Source of the DNA: Actinomadura macra NBRC 14102
GTDB lineage: Bacteria > Actinomycetota > Actinomycetes > Streptosporangiales > Streptosporangiaceae
Assembly: GCF_001552215.1 (NCBI RefSeq)
Contig: NZ_BCQT01000005.1
Coordinates: forward strand, 62,001-126,000
DNA length: 64,000 nucleotides
Direction: 5' to 3'
The notes under the pieces were generated by a model, which was not told the origin of the DNA, did not search any database, and saw nothing but the letters and a program-made list of their open reading frames with translations. The position numbers and the translations under genes are program-made. This document shows, one piece after another, positions 46,802-58,085 of this stretch (the first letter of the stretch is position 1; each line of letters begins with the position of its first letter).

Positions 46802-47973
46802 CCGGCGCGGTCGCCGACACCACCCCCGGCGCCCTCGCCGCCGCGTTCTCCGCGGCGTACGGGCGCCCCCCGGACGGCGTCTGGCACGCCCCCGGGCGGG
46901 TCAACCTGATCGGTGAGCACACCGACTACAACGACGGTCTCGTCCTGCCGTTCGCGCTGTCCCACGGCGTATCCGTGGCCGCCGCACGGCGCGACGACGG
47001 CGTCGTCGAGGTCCGCTCGGCGCAGACCGGCGGGACCCTTGTCACCGCCCCCGTCACGGGCGGCACGGTCGTCGCCGAGGGCTGGCCGCCCGAGCACGCC
47101 TGGGCCACCTACCCCGTCGGCGTCGCGCGCGTCCTCAGCGAGCGCGGGACCGGCGGCGCATCCCTGCTGATCGACTCCGACCTCCCCCAGGGCGCCGGGC
47201 TCTCCTCGTCCGCCGCCCTGGAGTGCGCCACCGCCCTCGCCCTCTGCGACCTGCACGGCATCGAGATCGAGCGCGCGGAACTGGCGCTGCTCGCGCAGCG
47301 CGCCGAGAACGAGCAGGTCGGCGTGCCGTGCGGGCTCATGGACCAGTCCGCGTCCCTGCTCTGCACGTCCGGCCACGCGCTGATGCTCGACTGCCGCAGC
47401 GGCCTGTCGTCCCCGGTGCCCTTCGCCCCCGCCGACGCGGGGCTGACCCTGCTGGTGGCCGACACCCGCGCGAGCCACACCCTGACCGGCGGCGGCTACG
47501 GGCGCCGCCGCGCCGAGTGCGAAGAGGCGGCGTCCCAGCTGGGCGTCGCCGCGCTGCGCGACGTGCAGGACCTCGCGGGGGCGCTCGGCTCGCTCCGCGA
47601 CCCCGTGCTGCGCCGCCGCGTCCAGCACGTCGTCACCGAGAACCACCGTGTGGAGGCCACCGTCGGCCTCCTGCGCGCCGGGGCCGTCACCGAGCTGGGC
47701 GCCCTGCTGAACGCCTCGCACCTGTCCCTGCGCGACCAGTTCCAGGTCTCCTGGCCCGAGGCCGACGCCGCCGTGGACGCCGCGCTGCGCGCCGGCGCGC
47801 GCGGCGGCCGGATGGTCGGCGGCGGGTTCGGCGGCTCGGTCATCGTCCTCACGGCCACCGACCGCGCCGCACGCGTCCGCGAGGCGATCACGTCGAGCTA
47901 TGAGCGACGAGGCTGGCCACCCCCGCGCTTCCTCGACGCGATCCCCTCCGCCGGCGCCCACCGCGTCAACTGA
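46798..47973 (+). CDS. galK: Galactokinase
   Basis: A 391-residue GHMP kinase that phosphorylates galactose at C1. The galactokinase signature [16 protein letters not shown] is near residue 38, the phosphate loop [11 protein letters not shown] near 128, the GLMDQSASL motif near 180, and [12 protein letters not shown] near 340. Coupled to galE. galT is not adjacent in this window, so galactose-1-phosphate uridylylation must be encoded elsewhere. Confidence 0.94.
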   Translation: MTGAVADTTPGALAAAFSAAYGRPPDGVWHAPGRVNLIGEHTDYNDGLVLPFALSHGVSVAAARRDDGVVEVRSAQTGGTLVTAPVTGGTVVAEGWPPEHAWATYPVGVARVLSERGTGGASLLIDSDLPQGAGLSSSAALECATALALCDLHGIEIERAELALLAQRAENEQVGVPCGLMDQSASLLCTSGHALMLDCRSGLSSPVPFAPADAGLTLLVADTRASHTLTGGGYGRRRAECEEAASQLGVAALRDVQDLAGALGSLRDPVLRRRVQHVVTENHRVEATVGLLRAGAVTELGALLNASHLSLRDQFQVSWPEADAAVDAALRAGARGGRMVGGGFGGSVIVLTATDRAARVREAITSSYERRGWPPPRFLDAIPSAGAHRVN

Positions 47974-48006
47974 CCCGCGAGGCCACTCCCCCGCAGTGTC
48001 AGTCAA

Positions 48007-48047
48007 ATGCGGTGTCACTCCGATGCGGTGTCACTCCGATGCGGTGT
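48007..48047. repeat. 16-base tandem repeat at the TPR gene stop
   Basis: atgcggtgtcactccg occurs at 48007-48022 and 48023-48038 with a third partial copy to 48047. It spans the stop codon of the minus-strand TPR gene, so the last residues (NTASE) and the stop are echoed downstream. Confidence 0.7.
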
Positions 48048-50817
48048 TCATCGCGGACCTGATGTCGTTCAGGAGGGCGGTGGCCTCCTCGGCCGGGCCG
48101 GTCTCGTCCAGGGCGCGGAACTCGTCCACGGCGGCGGACGCGTGGGGTTCGGCTTCGGCGAAGCGACCGGCCTGGGCAAGCACGCGGGCCTGGTCGAAGG
48201 AGACCAGGGCCGTCTCCCAGATCCGCGCGGGCTCGTTGCCGGCGGGCAGGCCCGACAGCGCGGCGCGGGCCACCTCCATCACCGTGGCGGCCTCCGCCGT
48301 CTCGCCGCACCACAGCAGGCACATCGCCGCGCGGCGCCTGGTCCGCACCACGCCGTAGGGGTCCGGGACCTCCGCGTAGGCGTCGGCGGCACCGGCGAAC
48401 CGCTCCGCGGCAAGGGCGTCCTTGTCCAGGTTCGTCAGGACCTCGCCTGACTCCTCCAGGAAATGCCCGACCGCACCCGGCTCCCCGTCCTTCGCGGCGT
48501 CCTCGGCGAGCGACGCGAACAGCCCGGCGGCCTCCTCCTCGCCCAGCTGCTTCTGCGCGTGCGCGAGGACCAGGCGGCAGCGCCGCTCCAGCTCCTCCGT
48601 GACGTTGGGCAGGGCCTCCTCCCCGACCTCCGCCGCCTCCAGGTGACGCCCGGCGGCCAGGTAGCCGGCGGCCAGGTCCACCCGCAGGTAGGTGGCCTGC
48701 TCGTGCAGGCCCGCCGCCGTCCAGCCCGCCACGGCCTCGGCGAGGTCGGCGACGGCCTCGGCGGGACGGTCGCCGACGAGCAGCGTGAGGCCGCGCTCGG
48801 CGTGCGCCGCGGCGAGGAGCGGCGAGGGGCCCGGCTGCGCCTCGATCACCTCGCCGAGCAGGGCCAGCACCTCCTCGGTGGGGTCCTGGTCGAGGACCTC
48901 GCCGCCGGGATCGCCGTTGTGCGCCATCTGGTTCAGCGTCTGGGAGAGCAGCAGCGCCGGACGGGCCAGCAACTCCGGATCGCCGGCCCCACGTGCCGCC
49001 GCGACCCCCTCCCGCAGCGCCGTGACCGCGCCGCCGGCCTCACCGGTCATCAGCAGCGCGCTTCCCCGCAGGAAGGCGAGCTCGCCGACGTCACCGGGCG
49101 AGTCATCGGGGACGACCCGGTCCAGCGCGGCGAGGGCTTCGGCCGGGCGTTCGAGGTCCAGGCAGGCGCGGGCCAGCCGGATGAGCGCGATGGTCGCGTC
49201 GCCGTCCTCGGTCGGGTGGGCGGCGAAATGGTCGGCGGCAGCCTCCAGCTCGGCGAGGCCCACCGCTTCACCAGCCTGCACCGCCTCACCAGCCTGCACC
49301 GCCTCACCAGCCTGCACCGTTTCACCAGCCTGCACGGGCTCGCCGCCGGGCGCGGGCTCGCGGTCACGCGCCTGGACGCGCGCCGCGCCGAGCCGGCTGA
49401 GCGTCCGGTACCGCCGCGTCTGCTCGCCCAACCCGGTGAACGACGCCGCCGCTTCCTCCCAGCACTCGATCGCCGCCGCGAAGTCGCCCCGCACGGCCAG
49501 CTGACCGCCCTGCCCGTCCACGCGCCGTGCCCGCTGGAGCGGCGTCGGCTCCACCGTCTCGGCGACATCGTCGAACCTCCGCCACAGCGCCGCCGCGCCG
49601 GACATGTCGCGGCGGACGCGACGCCGGTCGGCCTCGTCCAGCAGCGCGTCCAGATCCGTCTCGGAGGACAGGTCCTCGGCTGCCGGGGCCGGCGCCGGCG
49701 CCGCGCTGCGCCGGTGATGCTCGCCGAGCGGCAGGAAGTCGACGACCGGCTCGGCCGCCAGCATCGCCCGGATCAGGTCACCCTGGCAGGACGTGCCGTT
49801 GCGGGCGTCGAAGCGCTGCGCCAGGCTCGTGGCGACTCCCGCCAGCTCCGCGCTGAGCTCGTCCAGCGGCACGTCGGCCGCCACGCGATCCCCGAACTCT
49901 GGTCGCCGGACGGTCACCGCGCCGTGCCCGGCTTCGGTCAACCTCCGCAGCGCCATCGAGGCCGCCGCGGCGAACCGCATCTCCGCGTGCGGGCTCGGCG
50001 CCCGGTCGAGCCACCCCAGATGCCGCTGGACGATCTCCAGCGCGCGCGCCTCGTTCCCGGTGACCGCGCAGAACTCCACGTGCTCGGTGATCTCGTCCAG
50101 GTCGGCGAGGTGCATCCGGTGCGTCCGGTAGGCGCGGCGGTGCGCGTCGCGGGCCTGCTCGGCGCGGCCGGTGCGCAGGTAGACCGGCAGCATCGCGGTC
50201 TGGATGCCCTGCGGCTGTTCGGTGCAGTTCAGCTCCTCGCCCAGCACCGGCGCCGCGACCTCGAACGCCTCCTCGTACCGTCCCTGCCGGACCAGATGCT
50301 CCACCATGCTGGTCGGATCGCAGCCCGCGCAGTCCGACAGCTCGTCGCGCGGCGCGGCCCGCCACTTCAGATACCACTCGTCCGCCGAGTCATCGCCGAC
50401 ATGCAACGCGACGGCGTTGCGGTAGTGGTACACCGCCTGGAGGCTGTACCCGCCCTCCCGGTAGCGGCGCTCCATGTCGTCCAGCACCGCGTAGGTCCGG
50501 TCGAGGGGGACCTCGGGGAACAGCGTCAGCGAGTTCACGATCGCCTTCATCTGCCAGAGCAGGCGGCGCGTCCCCTCGAAGCGGCCGGGATCGCGGTCGT
50601 TGTCGGCCATCGTCCGGCTGAACGTCGCGAACGCCTTGGCGGGCTCGCCGCCGTACTGGTAGGCGTTGGTCAGCTGGAGCCGCACCCAGAACGCCAGCGT
50701 CTCGTCGCCCGTCGCCTCCGCCCGCCGCAGCGCGTCCTCCACCAGGACGGTCCGGGCCTCCCCGTAGGGCAGCTCCTGCGACCGGGCCATCAGGCCGTTG
50801 ACGTCCTCCGTGCTCAC
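48031..50817 (-). CDS. Large tetratricopeptide-repeat protein
   Basis: A 928-residue cytosolic protein made of helical TPR-like pairs, e.g. RQGRYEEAFEVAAPVLGEE and RTGRAEQARDAHRRAYRT, with Ala and Leu at repeat spacing throughout. Around residues 490-525 there is a run of VQAGEA hexapeptides. Its GTG start overlaps the stop of the HSP90-like gene (GTGA), so it is translated together with it, which suggests a partner or co-chaperone. No catalytic motif is visible. Confidence 0.8.
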   Translation of the reverse strand: MSTEDVNGLMARSQELPYGEARTVLVEDALRRAEATGDETLAFWVRLQLTNAYQYGGEPAKAFATFSRTMADNDRDPGRFEGTRRLLWQMKAIVNSLTLFPEVPLDRTYAVLDDMERRYREGGYSLQAVYHYRNAVALHVGDDSADEWYLKWRAAPRDELSDCAGCDPTSMVEHLVRQGRYEEAFEVAAPVLGEELNCTEQPQGIQTAMLPVYLRTGRAEQARDAHRRAYRTHRMHLADLDEITEHVEFCAVTGNEARALEIVQRHLGWLDRAPSPHAEMRFAAAASMALRRLTEAGHGAVTVRRPEFGDRVAADVPLDELSAELAGVATSLAQRFDARNGTSCQGDLIRAMLAAEPVVDFLPLGEHHRRSAAPAPAPAAEDLSSETDLDALLDEADRRRVRRDMSGAAALWRRFDDVAETVEPTPLQRARRVDGQGGQLAVRGDFAAAIECWEEAAASFTGLGEQTRRYRTLSRLGAARVQARDREPAPGGEPVQAGETVQAGEAVQAGEAVQAGEAVGLAELEAAADHFAAHPTEDGDATIALIRLARACLDLERPAEALAALDRVVPDDSPGDVGELAFLRGSALLMTGEAGGAVTALREGVAAARGAGDPELLARPALLLSQTLNQMAHNGDPGGEVLDQDPTEEVLALLGEVIEAQPGPSPLLAAAHAERGLTLLVGDRPAEAVADLAEAVAGWTAAGLHEQATYLRVDLAAGYLAAGRHLEAAEVGEEALPNVTEELERRCRLVLAHAQKQLGEEEAAGLFASLAEDAAKDGEPGAVGHFLEESGEVLTNLDKDALAAERFAGAADAYAEVPDPYGVVRTRRRAAMCLLWCGETAEAATVMEVARAALSGLPAGNEPARIWETALVSFDQARVLAQAGRFAEAEPHASAAVDEFRALDETGPAEEATALLNDIRSAMNTASE
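49268..49339 (-). repeat. Four 18-base tandem units encoding VQAGEA/T
   Basis: Units start at 49268, 49286, 49304 and 49322 (plus-strand sequence tcaccagcctgcaccgcc with a few differences). The period is a multiple of three, so length changes keep the TPR frame. Confidence 0.85.
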
Positions 50818-52583
50818 GTGCCCGCCTCCGGGGGATGGACGGCCCACTCCAGCAGGCCGATGAACGAACGGTTCAGTACCGCGGTGTCCGCGGGCCGCAG
50901 CGGATGGTGGCCGAGCAGGAGCGCCTGCCCGTACAGCGCCTGGACGGCCGCCTCGACCGGTCCCTCCGTGCCGAGCGAGGTGACGCGGCGGGTCAGCGGG
51001 TTGCGGTAGTTGAGCACCAGTTGCGCGCGGTCGGCGACGGCGCGCGCGCCGACCGCGCCGAGCACGTCCGCCCACAGCTCGTCCGCCTCGTCCCGCGCCC
51101 GCGCCAGCTCGTCCTGGAACTGCGCGTCCCGGCTGGTCAGATACAGCGCGGGCAGCGACGCCGGATCGAAGTCGCGGACGACCACCTCGCAGCCGAGCCG
51201 GTCCACCGCCCGCTGCGCCGCCGCCAGGAAGGGCCGCAGCGCCAGTTCCGCCGCCGGGTCCAGCATCCCGAACGTGGTGGTCAGCTCCGCCGCGTCCAGC
51301 CGGGCCATCCGGATCTCCGGATCGAGGTCCGGCAGCCGCTCGATGATCTCCAGGTCGTGCACGTAGCCGCCGTTGACGAGCCCGACGCCCTGCGCGCCCG
51401 CGACCGCGGACAGCCGCCGGAACTCATCGACGCTCGTGGTGAACCGGCCGTCCGGGTGGCGTCGCCGGAACTCGGCCAGCGTCATCGGCCCGGCGGAGGT
51501 CTCGTACTCCAGCCAGCGGTCGACGATCCGGAGCATGTCGTCGTCGTGCAGCGCCATCGCCTTCACACCGAGCTGGTGCAGCCGCAGGAACCCGCCCAGC
51601 CCCGCCGGATCGGTCTCCGCCAGCTTCACCAGCCACTGCCGCAGGACCTCGCCCAGCCCCTCGCGCACAGAGTCCAGCAGCTCGTCCTCGTAGAGCGCCT
51701 CACGGCTCGCGGTCGGCCGCAGCTCCCCCGCGTCCACGACGCAGCGGGCGAAGAACGCCCACTCGGGCAGCAGTCCCTCGACGTTCTCCGCCAGCAGCAT
51801 CCGCTTCAGGTAGACGCGGTGCGCGGCACGGGCCGTCGGGGCGACCGGATGCGGCAGGACAAACGCGACACCCGTCAGCCCCGCCTCCGGGACCTCCAGG
51901 TCGACCACGTCGAACGGCGTGAACCCGAACAGCTCCTCGCAGTACTGCTCCAGTGCCCGCCGCCGTTCGGCCGGGTCGCGGTGGCCGGCCCGCCAGGCGG
52001 GGCCGTCGCCGGTGATCCGCACACCGTCCACGGTCAGCTCGACCGGCAGCAGCGCCCCGTAGGTGCGGGCGAGATCCGCCACCACCGGCGGGCTCAACAG
52101 CTCCGCCGACCCGGACCGCGCCCGGAGCGTGACCGTCGTGCCCGGCTCCTCCCGCTCCGCGGGTTCGACCCGGTAGCTGCCACCGGCCAGCCCCGTCCAC
52201 CGCACCGCGTCACCGCCGCGCGCCGACCGCGTCACCACCTCGATCTCGTCCGCGACGAGGAACGCCGACAGCAGCCCGATCCCGAACTGGCCGAGGAAGT
52301 CGTGCCGCGCGAACCCCAGCTCGTCGCGCTTGGACGAGCGTCCGATCGTCGCCAGCAGGGTGTGGACCTCGTCCTCGGTGAGGCCGATCCCGTCGTCGTG
52401 GACCCGCAGCGCGTCGCCGCCGGTCTCGATGACCACCCGGCCACCGCCGGTACCGCGCGCGGTGATCGCGTCCACCGCGTTCTGTAGGAGTTCCCGCAGG
52501 TAGACCCGCGGGCTGGCGTAGAGGTGGCGGCTCAGCAGATCCACCACGCCACGCAGATCGACCTGAAAAGCCTGTTCCGCCAC
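50814..52583 (-). CDS. HSP90 family ATPase
   Basis: A 589-residue HtpG-like chaperone. The N-terminal GHKL ATP site is complete: [16 protein letters not shown] (N-box), [13 protein letters not shown] (DxGxG), GRSSKRDE, and [13 protein letters not shown]. The middle domain includes [18 protein letters not shown] and the conserved catalytic Arg region [15 protein letters not shown] ([13 protein letters not shown]). The C-terminal domain is short, so the protein is smaller than canonical HtpG (about 620-640). No MEEVD end. The GTG at 52583 follows GGGGAGG. Coupled to the large TPR gene. Confidence 0.87.
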   Translation of the reverse strand: MAEQAFQVDLRGVVDLLSRHLYASPRVYLRELLQNAVDAITARGTGGGRVVIETGGDALRVHDDGIGLTEDEVHTLLATIGRSSKRDELGFARHDFLGQFGIGLLSAFLVADEIEVVTRSARGGDAVRWTGLAGGSYRVEPAEREEPGTTVTLRARSGSAELLSPPVVADLARTYGALLPVELTVDGVRITGDGPAWRAGHRDPAERRRALEQYCEELFGFTPFDVVDLEVPEAGLTGVAFVLPHPVAPTARAAHRVYLKRMLLAENVEGLLPEWAFFARCVVDAGELRPTASREALYEDELLDSVREGLGEVLRQWLVKLAETDPAGLGGFLRLHQLGVKAMALHDDDMLRIVDRWLEYETSAGPMTLAEFRRRHPDGRFTTSVDEFRRLSAVAGAQGVGLVNGGYVHDLEIIERLPDLDPEIRMARLDAAELTTTFGMLDPAAELALRPFLAAAQRAVDRLGCEVVVRDFDPASLPALYLTSRDAQFQDELARARDEADELWADVLGAVGARAVADRAQLVLNYRNPLTRRVTSLGTEGPVEAAVQALYGQALLLGHHPLRPADTAVLNRSFIGLLEWAVHPPEAGT

Positions 52584-52657
52584 TCGCCTGCCTCCCCGAT
52601 CATCTGTAAGAGCGATCACACCCTAGCGACCGGTACCGACCCCTTGACCGCATTTCT

Positions 52658-52705
52658 CACACGAACGAGCCCCGGACCTGACCGGGTCCGGGGCTCGTTC
52701 GTGTG
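52658..52705 (-). terminator. Strong terminator after mdh
   Basis: Perfect 21-bp inverted repeat (52658-52678 and 52685-52705) around a 6-base loop, 16 bases past the mdh stop codon. It is also upstream of the HSP90 gene and may separate the two units. Confidence 0.85.
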
Positions 52706-52720
52706 TTCAGATGACCGTGC

Positions 52721-53743
<1,023 letters not shown>

Positions 53744-53900
53744 TCAGGCGGCCATCCTTCGAACCCGACCGCCCGAGAGCCGCGCCGCCGCGCCGAATCT
53801 CTCGCCGTCGAGATATACCGGGGTTCAGGCTATCGCGCGCGCCCCGCCCGCCATCCTCCAGGTGCCCAGACCGGCATGATGACCGTCCCCCGGGGACACG

Positions 53901-53935
53901 GAAGGCCGCCCCGGAACCCTCCGGGACGGCCCTTC
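53901..53935 (-). terminator. Terminator after icd
   Basis: Stem gaaggccgccccgg (53901-53914) with ccgggacggcccttc (53921-53935), one bulge or mismatch, 6-base loop, 13 bases past the icd stop. Confidence 0.72.
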
Positions 53936-53947
53936 GAGGGCACGGCG

Positions 53948-55165
53948 TCAGCCGTTGATCTTCTTCTGGAGGTTGGTGTCGAGCGCCTCAAGGAATTCCT
54001 GTGTCGTCAGGAACGGGGTGTCCGCGCCGACGAGCAGCGCCAGGTCCTTGGTCATCTGACCGGCCTCGACGGTCCCGACGCAGACCTCTTCGAGGGCCTT
54101 CGCGAAGCCGATGAGCTGGGGGTTGTCGTCCAGCTTGCCGCGGTGCTCCAGGCCCCGCGTCCAAGCGAAGATCGACGCGATCGGGTTGGTCGACGTCGGC
54201 TTGCCCTGCTGGTGCTGGCGGTAGTGCCGGGTCACCGTGCCGTGCGCGGCCTCGGCCTCGACGGTCTTGCCGTCGGGGGTCATGAGGACGGACGTCATGA
54301 GCCCGAGGGAGCCGAAGCCCTGCGCGAGGGTGTCGGACTGGACGTCGCCGTCGTAGTTCTTGGCCGCCCAGACGAAACCGCCCTCCCACTTGAGCGCGGC
54401 GGCGACCATGTCGTCGATGAGCCGGTGCTCGTAGGTGAGGCCCTTGGCCTCGAACTCGGCCTTGAACTCGGCCTCGTAGATCTCCTGGAAGAGGTCCTTG
54501 AACCGGCCGTCGTAGGCCTTGAGGATCGTGTTCTTCGTCGACATGTACAGGGGCATCTCGCGGTTCAGCGCGTACCGCATGCTCGTCCGGGCGAAGTCGC
54601 GGATCGAGGAGTCATAGTTGTACATGCCCATGGCGACGCCGCCGCCGGGGAAGTCGGCGATGTCGAACTCCATCGGCTCCGACCCGTCCCGCGGCGTGTA
54701 GGTGATCGTCACCTTGCCCGGGCCCGGAACCACGAAGTCGGTGGCCTTGTACTGGTCACCGTGGGCGTGGCGGCCGATGATGATCGGCTTCGTCCAGCCC
54801 GGCACCAGCCGGGGGATGTTGGAGGCCACGATGGGCTCACGGAAGATCACGCCGCCGAGGATGTTACGGATCGTCCCGTTGGGCGAGCGCCACATCTTCT
54901 TCAGGCCGAACTCCTCGACGCGCGCCTCGTCCGGGGTGATCGTGGCGCACTTCACCCCGACGCCGTACTGCTTGATGGCGTTGGCGGCGTCGATCGTGAC
55001 CTGGTCGTCCGTGGCGTCACGGTGCTCGATCCCCAGGTCGTAGTACTTCAGGTCCACGTCCAGGTAAGGCAGGATCAACTGGTCCTTGATGAATTTCCAG
55101 ATGATCCGCGTCATTTCGTCGCCGTCGAGCTCGACGACGGGGGCCGCTACTTTGATCTTGGGCAT
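53948..55165 (-). CDS. icd: NADP-dependent isocitrate dehydrogenase (homodimeric)
   Basis: A 405-residue enzyme of the eukaryote-like dimeric type (starting [16 protein letters not shown]), not the 740-residue monomeric type found in several actinomycetes. Substrate-binding [12 protein letters not shown] with the catalytic Ser and Arg residues, [11 protein letters not shown], and [19 protein letters not shown] near residue 275. Converts isocitrate to 2-oxoglutarate making NADPH. Followed downstream by mdh in the same direction with an intervening terminator. Confidence 0.95.
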   Translation of the reverse strand: MPKIKVAAPVVELDGDEMTRIIWKFIKDQLILPYLDVDLKYYDLGIEHRDATDDQVTIDAANAIKQYGVGVKCATITPDEARVEEFGLKKMWRSPNGTIRNILGGVIFREPIVASNIPRLVPGWTKPIIIGRHAHGDQYKATDFVVPGPGKVTITYTPRDGSEPMEFDIADFPGGGVAMGMYNYDSSIRDFARTSMRYALNREMPLYMSTKNTILKAYDGRFKDLFQEIYEAEFKAEFEAKGLTYEHRLIDDMVAAALKWEGGFVWAAKNYDGDVQSDTLAQGFGSLGLMTSVLMTPDGKTVEAEAAHGTVTRHYRQHQQGKPTSTNPIASIFAWTRGLEHRGKLDDNPQLIGFAKALEEVCVGTVEAGQMTKDLALLVGADTPFLTTQEFLEALDTNLQKKING

Positions 55166-55292
55166 GCCGTTGCTGTCCCTTTCCTACACCGGCCAGCAGT
55201 CCTTGTAAGGCTCAACTGGCTAGGCTAGCCGAGGCCGTGACGAGCTCGAGACCTGGCCTGGGCTGGGGGCTTCCCACCCGGGCGGACGCCCG

Positions 55293-55721
55293 TCAGCCGG
55301 ACGGGCCGTCCCGGCGGCCGGAGATCAGCAGCCGCAGGCCGCGCACCGCCATCGCGAGCGCGATCAGCACGCCGAACGCCCCGGCGAGGACGAGCCCGGT
55401 CTTGTTCATCGGGGGGATGCTCAGCGCGACGAACGCCACCATCTCACCGAGGATCACGAGCGTCCAGCAGTCGACCGAGCGGCTACGCACAGCGAGCAGA
55501 CCGAGTTGCGACTCCGGCAGCAGCAGCCGCGCGAGCGCCCCGAGGAGCAGTGCGGCGGCCATCAGGCCGGAGCCCTTGCGGAAGTAGTTGAGCGCGCACA
55601 GCGTGAGCCCGGCCCCCACGCCGCTGAGGACGAGCAGATAGGGCAGCCGGCCGAGCCAGTGCGGCGCGGCGCCCCTGCGGCGCGGCGCGCGACGTCTCCG
55701 CCGATGCACTTCCGTGCTCAT
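55293..55721 (-). CDS. DUF3017 membrane protein
   Basis: A 142-residue basic membrane protein. After an Arg-rich start ([10 protein letters not shown]) it has four spans: LPYLLVLSGVGAGLTLCAL, MAAALLLGALARLLLP, LVILGEMVAFVALSI and VLAGAFGVLIALAMAV, with LGLLAVRSRSVDC, the DUF3017 mark. In actinobacteria it commonly lies between folD and mdh. ATG at 55721 with GGAGG five bases upstream. Function unknown. Confidence 0.85.
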   Translation of the reverse strand: MSTEVHRRRRRAPRRRGAAPHWLGRLPYLLVLSGVGAGLTLCALNYFRKGSGLMAAALLLGALARLLLPESQLGLLAVRSRSVDCWTLVILGEMVAFVALSIPPMNKTGLVLAGAFGVLIALAMAVRGLRLLISGRRDGPSG

Positions 55722-56011
55722 GAATCCTCCGAATCGGAAGCCGACTTGGGCGGTTCGGTGGCACTTCACGGTAGTGCCATTCGGGTCGCGTTACGACATC
55801 ATCCGCGCTCTTCCGGACGAGCCCGCGACCGTCCGGGATTCCGGGAGCGGCCGGGGTCGCCACCAGGCGAGGGAAACGGATGGGACGCAGGGGGCACCCG
55901 GGGACCTGGATGCCCTGCACCATCGGTCCTACTCACCAGTAGGAGGGTGTGACGGTGACGCGCCCGGGTAACCCGTCGGACAGGGGTCGCTAACTAGCTG
56001 GGAGGACTGCC

Positions 56012-56746
56012 GTGGAGGGGCCGTTCATGCGGATCGAGGACAGCGGGCTGGTGGTGCCGCTGCGCCCCGACGTTACGACGGTCGGGAGAGGGAGAGGAGT
56101 CGACATACGCCTCGATGATCCGAGTGTGTCCCGTTTGCACGCCGAGATCGTTCGACGCGGTCCATACGTATATGTCGTCGACATGGGCCTGTCCCGCAAC
56201 GGAACCCGAGTCAACGGCAGGCCGATCGCCCGCCGTGTCCTGGAGGACGGCGACGTCGTGAGCTTCGGCACGGCGCGCTGCCGGATGGGGGGCATCCCCC
56301 GTGAGGAGGTCGATCCGGACGTCGAGCTGCGACGTGCCGTCGCACCCGAGCTCACCCGCCGTGAGGTCGACGTACTGACCGCACTTTGCCGCCCCGCCCT
56401 CTCGGACGAGGCGTTCGTGGCACCCGCCACCGCACGGGACATCGCGGGCGAGCTGGTGGTGACCGAGGCGGCCGTCAAACAGCACCTGCTACGGCTGTAT
56501 CAGAAATTCCGCATCCCCGAGGGGGCCAACCGGCGTACGCGGCTCGCCAACGAGGTCATCGCCATGGGCCTCGTCCGTCCGCTGCCGCCGGTGCACGTTC
56601 CCCAGCAGGGCCGCCCGATGGACGGGCGGACCACCGGGGTCCGGGGCGCCGAACCGCGCAGACCGGGCACCCCGGGACATGGGCCGGGGCATGTCACGGG
56701 CCCGGGACGGCCGGCGCACAGCGCCGCCGGACGGCGGGCCAGTTGA
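56012..56746 (+). CDS. FHA domain plus helix-turn-helix protein
   Basis: The 244-residue product holds an FHA domain at about residues 8-88 (TTVGRGRGVDIRLDDPSVS, RLHAEIV, DMGLSRNGTRVNG), which should bind phosphothreonine peptides, then a winged or LuxR-like helix-turn-helix (LTRREVDVLTALCRP, VTEAAVKQHLLRLYQKFRI) at about 110-190, and a disordered Pro/Gly tail. It may link Ser/Thr kinase signalling to transcription. The GTG at 56012 follows GGAGG; ATG at 56027 is an alternative. It stands alone on the plus strand between DUF3017 and folD. Confidence 0.85.
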   Translation: MEGPFMRIEDSGLVVPLRPDVTTVGRGRGVDIRLDDPSVSRLHAEIVRRGPYVYVVDMGLSRNGTRVNGRPIARRVLEDGDVVSFGTARCRMGGIPREEVDPDVELRRAVAPELTRREVDVLTALCRPALSDEAFVAPATARDIAGELVVTEAAVKQHLLRLYQKFRIPEGANRRTRLANEVIAMGLVRPLPPVHVPQQGRPMDGRTTGVRGAEPRRPGTPGHGPGHVTGPGRPAHSAAGRRAS

Positions 56747-56755
56747 GGTGAACCT

Positions 56756-56792
56756 GCGGTCACCCTCTGGCAGCGCAAGCGAGGGTGACCGC
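56756..56792 (+). terminator. Terminator after the FHA gene
   Basis: Perfect 12-bp stem gcggtcaccctc (56756-56767) and its complement (56781-56792), 13-base loop, 10 bases past the stop. Confidence 0.75.
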
Positions 56793-56805
56793 TGAGCAGG
56801 AACCA

Positions 56806-56850
56806 CGCCGGGGCCGCCGCCCAGGGTGCAGGGGGGCGGCGGTCTCGGCG
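56806..56850 (-). terminator. Terminator after folD
   Basis: Stem of 9 bp (56814-56822 with 56834-56842) extended by 5 bp (56806-56810 with 56846-56850) across a 3x3 internal loop, on the downstream side of folD. It faces the FHA terminator. Confidence 0.65.
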
Positions 56851-56865
56851 TGGCGTCACAGCGGG

Positions 56866-57714
56866 TCAGGAGGCGGTCTCGGCGGCCTCCACCACGTTGG
56901 CCAGGAGCATCGCCCGGGTCATCGGGCCCACACCGCCGGGGTTGGGAGCCACCCACCCGGCGACCTCACCGACGTCGGCGGCCACGTCTCCGGCGAGCTT
57001 GCCGTCCACCCGGGAGACACCGACGTCCAGGACGGCGGCGCCCGGCTTGACCATGTCCGCCGTGATCAGCCCGGGGACGCCCGCGGCGGCGACCACGATG
57101 TCGGCCGCGCGGGTGTGCGCGGCCAGGTCGCGGGTGGAGGTGTGGCAGAGCGTCACGGTCGCGTTCTCGGTGCGGCGGGTCAGCAGCAGGCCGAGCGAGC
57201 GCCCGACGGTGATGCCGCGGCCGACGACGGTGACCTCCGCGCCCCTGATCGGAACGTCGAAGCGGCGCAGCAGCTCGATGATGCCCTTCGGGGTGCACGG
57301 CAGTGGCCCGGGCTGCATCAGGACGAGCCGTCCGAGGCTCATGGGGTGCAGGCCGTCGGCGTCCTTGGCGGGGTCGATGCGCTCCAGTACGCGCTGCTCG
57401 TCCAGGCCTTTGGGGAGCGGCAGCTGAACGATGTAACCCGTGCAGGACGGGTCGGCGTTCAGCTCGGCGACGGCGCGCTCCACCTCGTCCTGCGTCGCGG
57501 AGGCGGGCAGGTCACGGCGGATGCTCGTGATGCCGACCTCGGCGCAGTCACGATGCTTCATGTTGACGTAGGAATGGCTGCCCGGGTCGTCGCCGACGAG
57601 GATCGTCCCGAGGCCCACGGACACGCCGCGGTCTCGCAGCGCCTCCACGCGCTCCTTGAGGTTCGAACGGATCTTGGCGGCGGTGGCCTTGCCATCCAGA
57701 ATCTGTGCCGTCAT
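56866..57714 (-). CDS. folD: Bifunctional methylenetetrahydrofolate dehydrogenase/cyclohydrolase
   Basis: A 282-residue enzyme interconverting 5,10-methylene- and 10-formyl-THF, supplying purH and purN in the same region. Features: [18 protein letters not shown] with the catalytic Tyr and Lys, [21 protein letters not shown] (usual PxKDVDG), and the NADP loop [13 protein letters not shown]. The ATG at 57714 has GGAGG six bases upstream. Confidence 0.95.
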   Translation of the reverse strand: MTAQILDGKATAAKIRSNLKERVEALRDRGVSVGLGTILVGDDPGSHSYVNMKHRDCAEVGITSIRRDLPASATQDEVERAVAELNADPSCTGYIVQLPLPKGLDEQRVLERIDPAKDADGLHPMSLGRLVLMQPGPLPCTPKGIIELLRRFDVPIRGAEVTVVGRGITVGRSLGLLLTRRTENATVTLCHTSTRDLAAHTRAADIVVAAAGVPGLITADMVKPGAAVLDVGVSRVDGKLAGDVAADVGEVAGWVAPNPGGVGPMTRAMLLANVVEAAETAS

Positions 57715-58085
57715 GCGTTCCTCCGCGCTGTTCGCCGGGGACCGGGCCCGGCTAGGGGGCCCGTCCACCCAGGCGCGCGGTGTCCGGACTGTCGTTCGCT
57801 CCCCGGTGGTGATCCACCTTGACCGCGCCAGTCGCGTAGAACGCCATCGTAGCCGCCGACCGGCTCACGGAATCGCCGCCGAGTGGCCCTGCCGGCGGCC
57901 GCAGACCGCTCTCCGCGCGCGGCTCCGCTGACCTTCGGCTCGTGACGAGTTGTTGTGTTGGTGGTCGCCAAAGCAACATATCGCCGCCACTGACTGGAGA
58001 GGGGGCGGTGCCATGCTGGAGACCGACCCCAGGAACTCCCAGTAAGAGGCGGGACTGGCCGGCGCTGAAGGCGGGAAGGCGCCGG
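57715..58085. other. Intergenic region without a gene
   Basis: 371 bases between folD and a small membrane protein gene. No reading frame here is convincing on either strand and I see no strong hairpin; it likely carries the folD promoter. Confidence 0.45.

Noticed and set aside
49268..49339. Short tandem units considered as a CRISPR array
   Set aside because: Repeats are directly adjacent without spacers and lie in frame inside a gene.
48463..51009. 848-codon plus-strand open frame opposite the TPR gene
   Set aside because: The minus-strand TPR frame has repeat periodicity and coupling to the HSP90-like gene; the plus frame is Arg/Gln/His-biased without domains.
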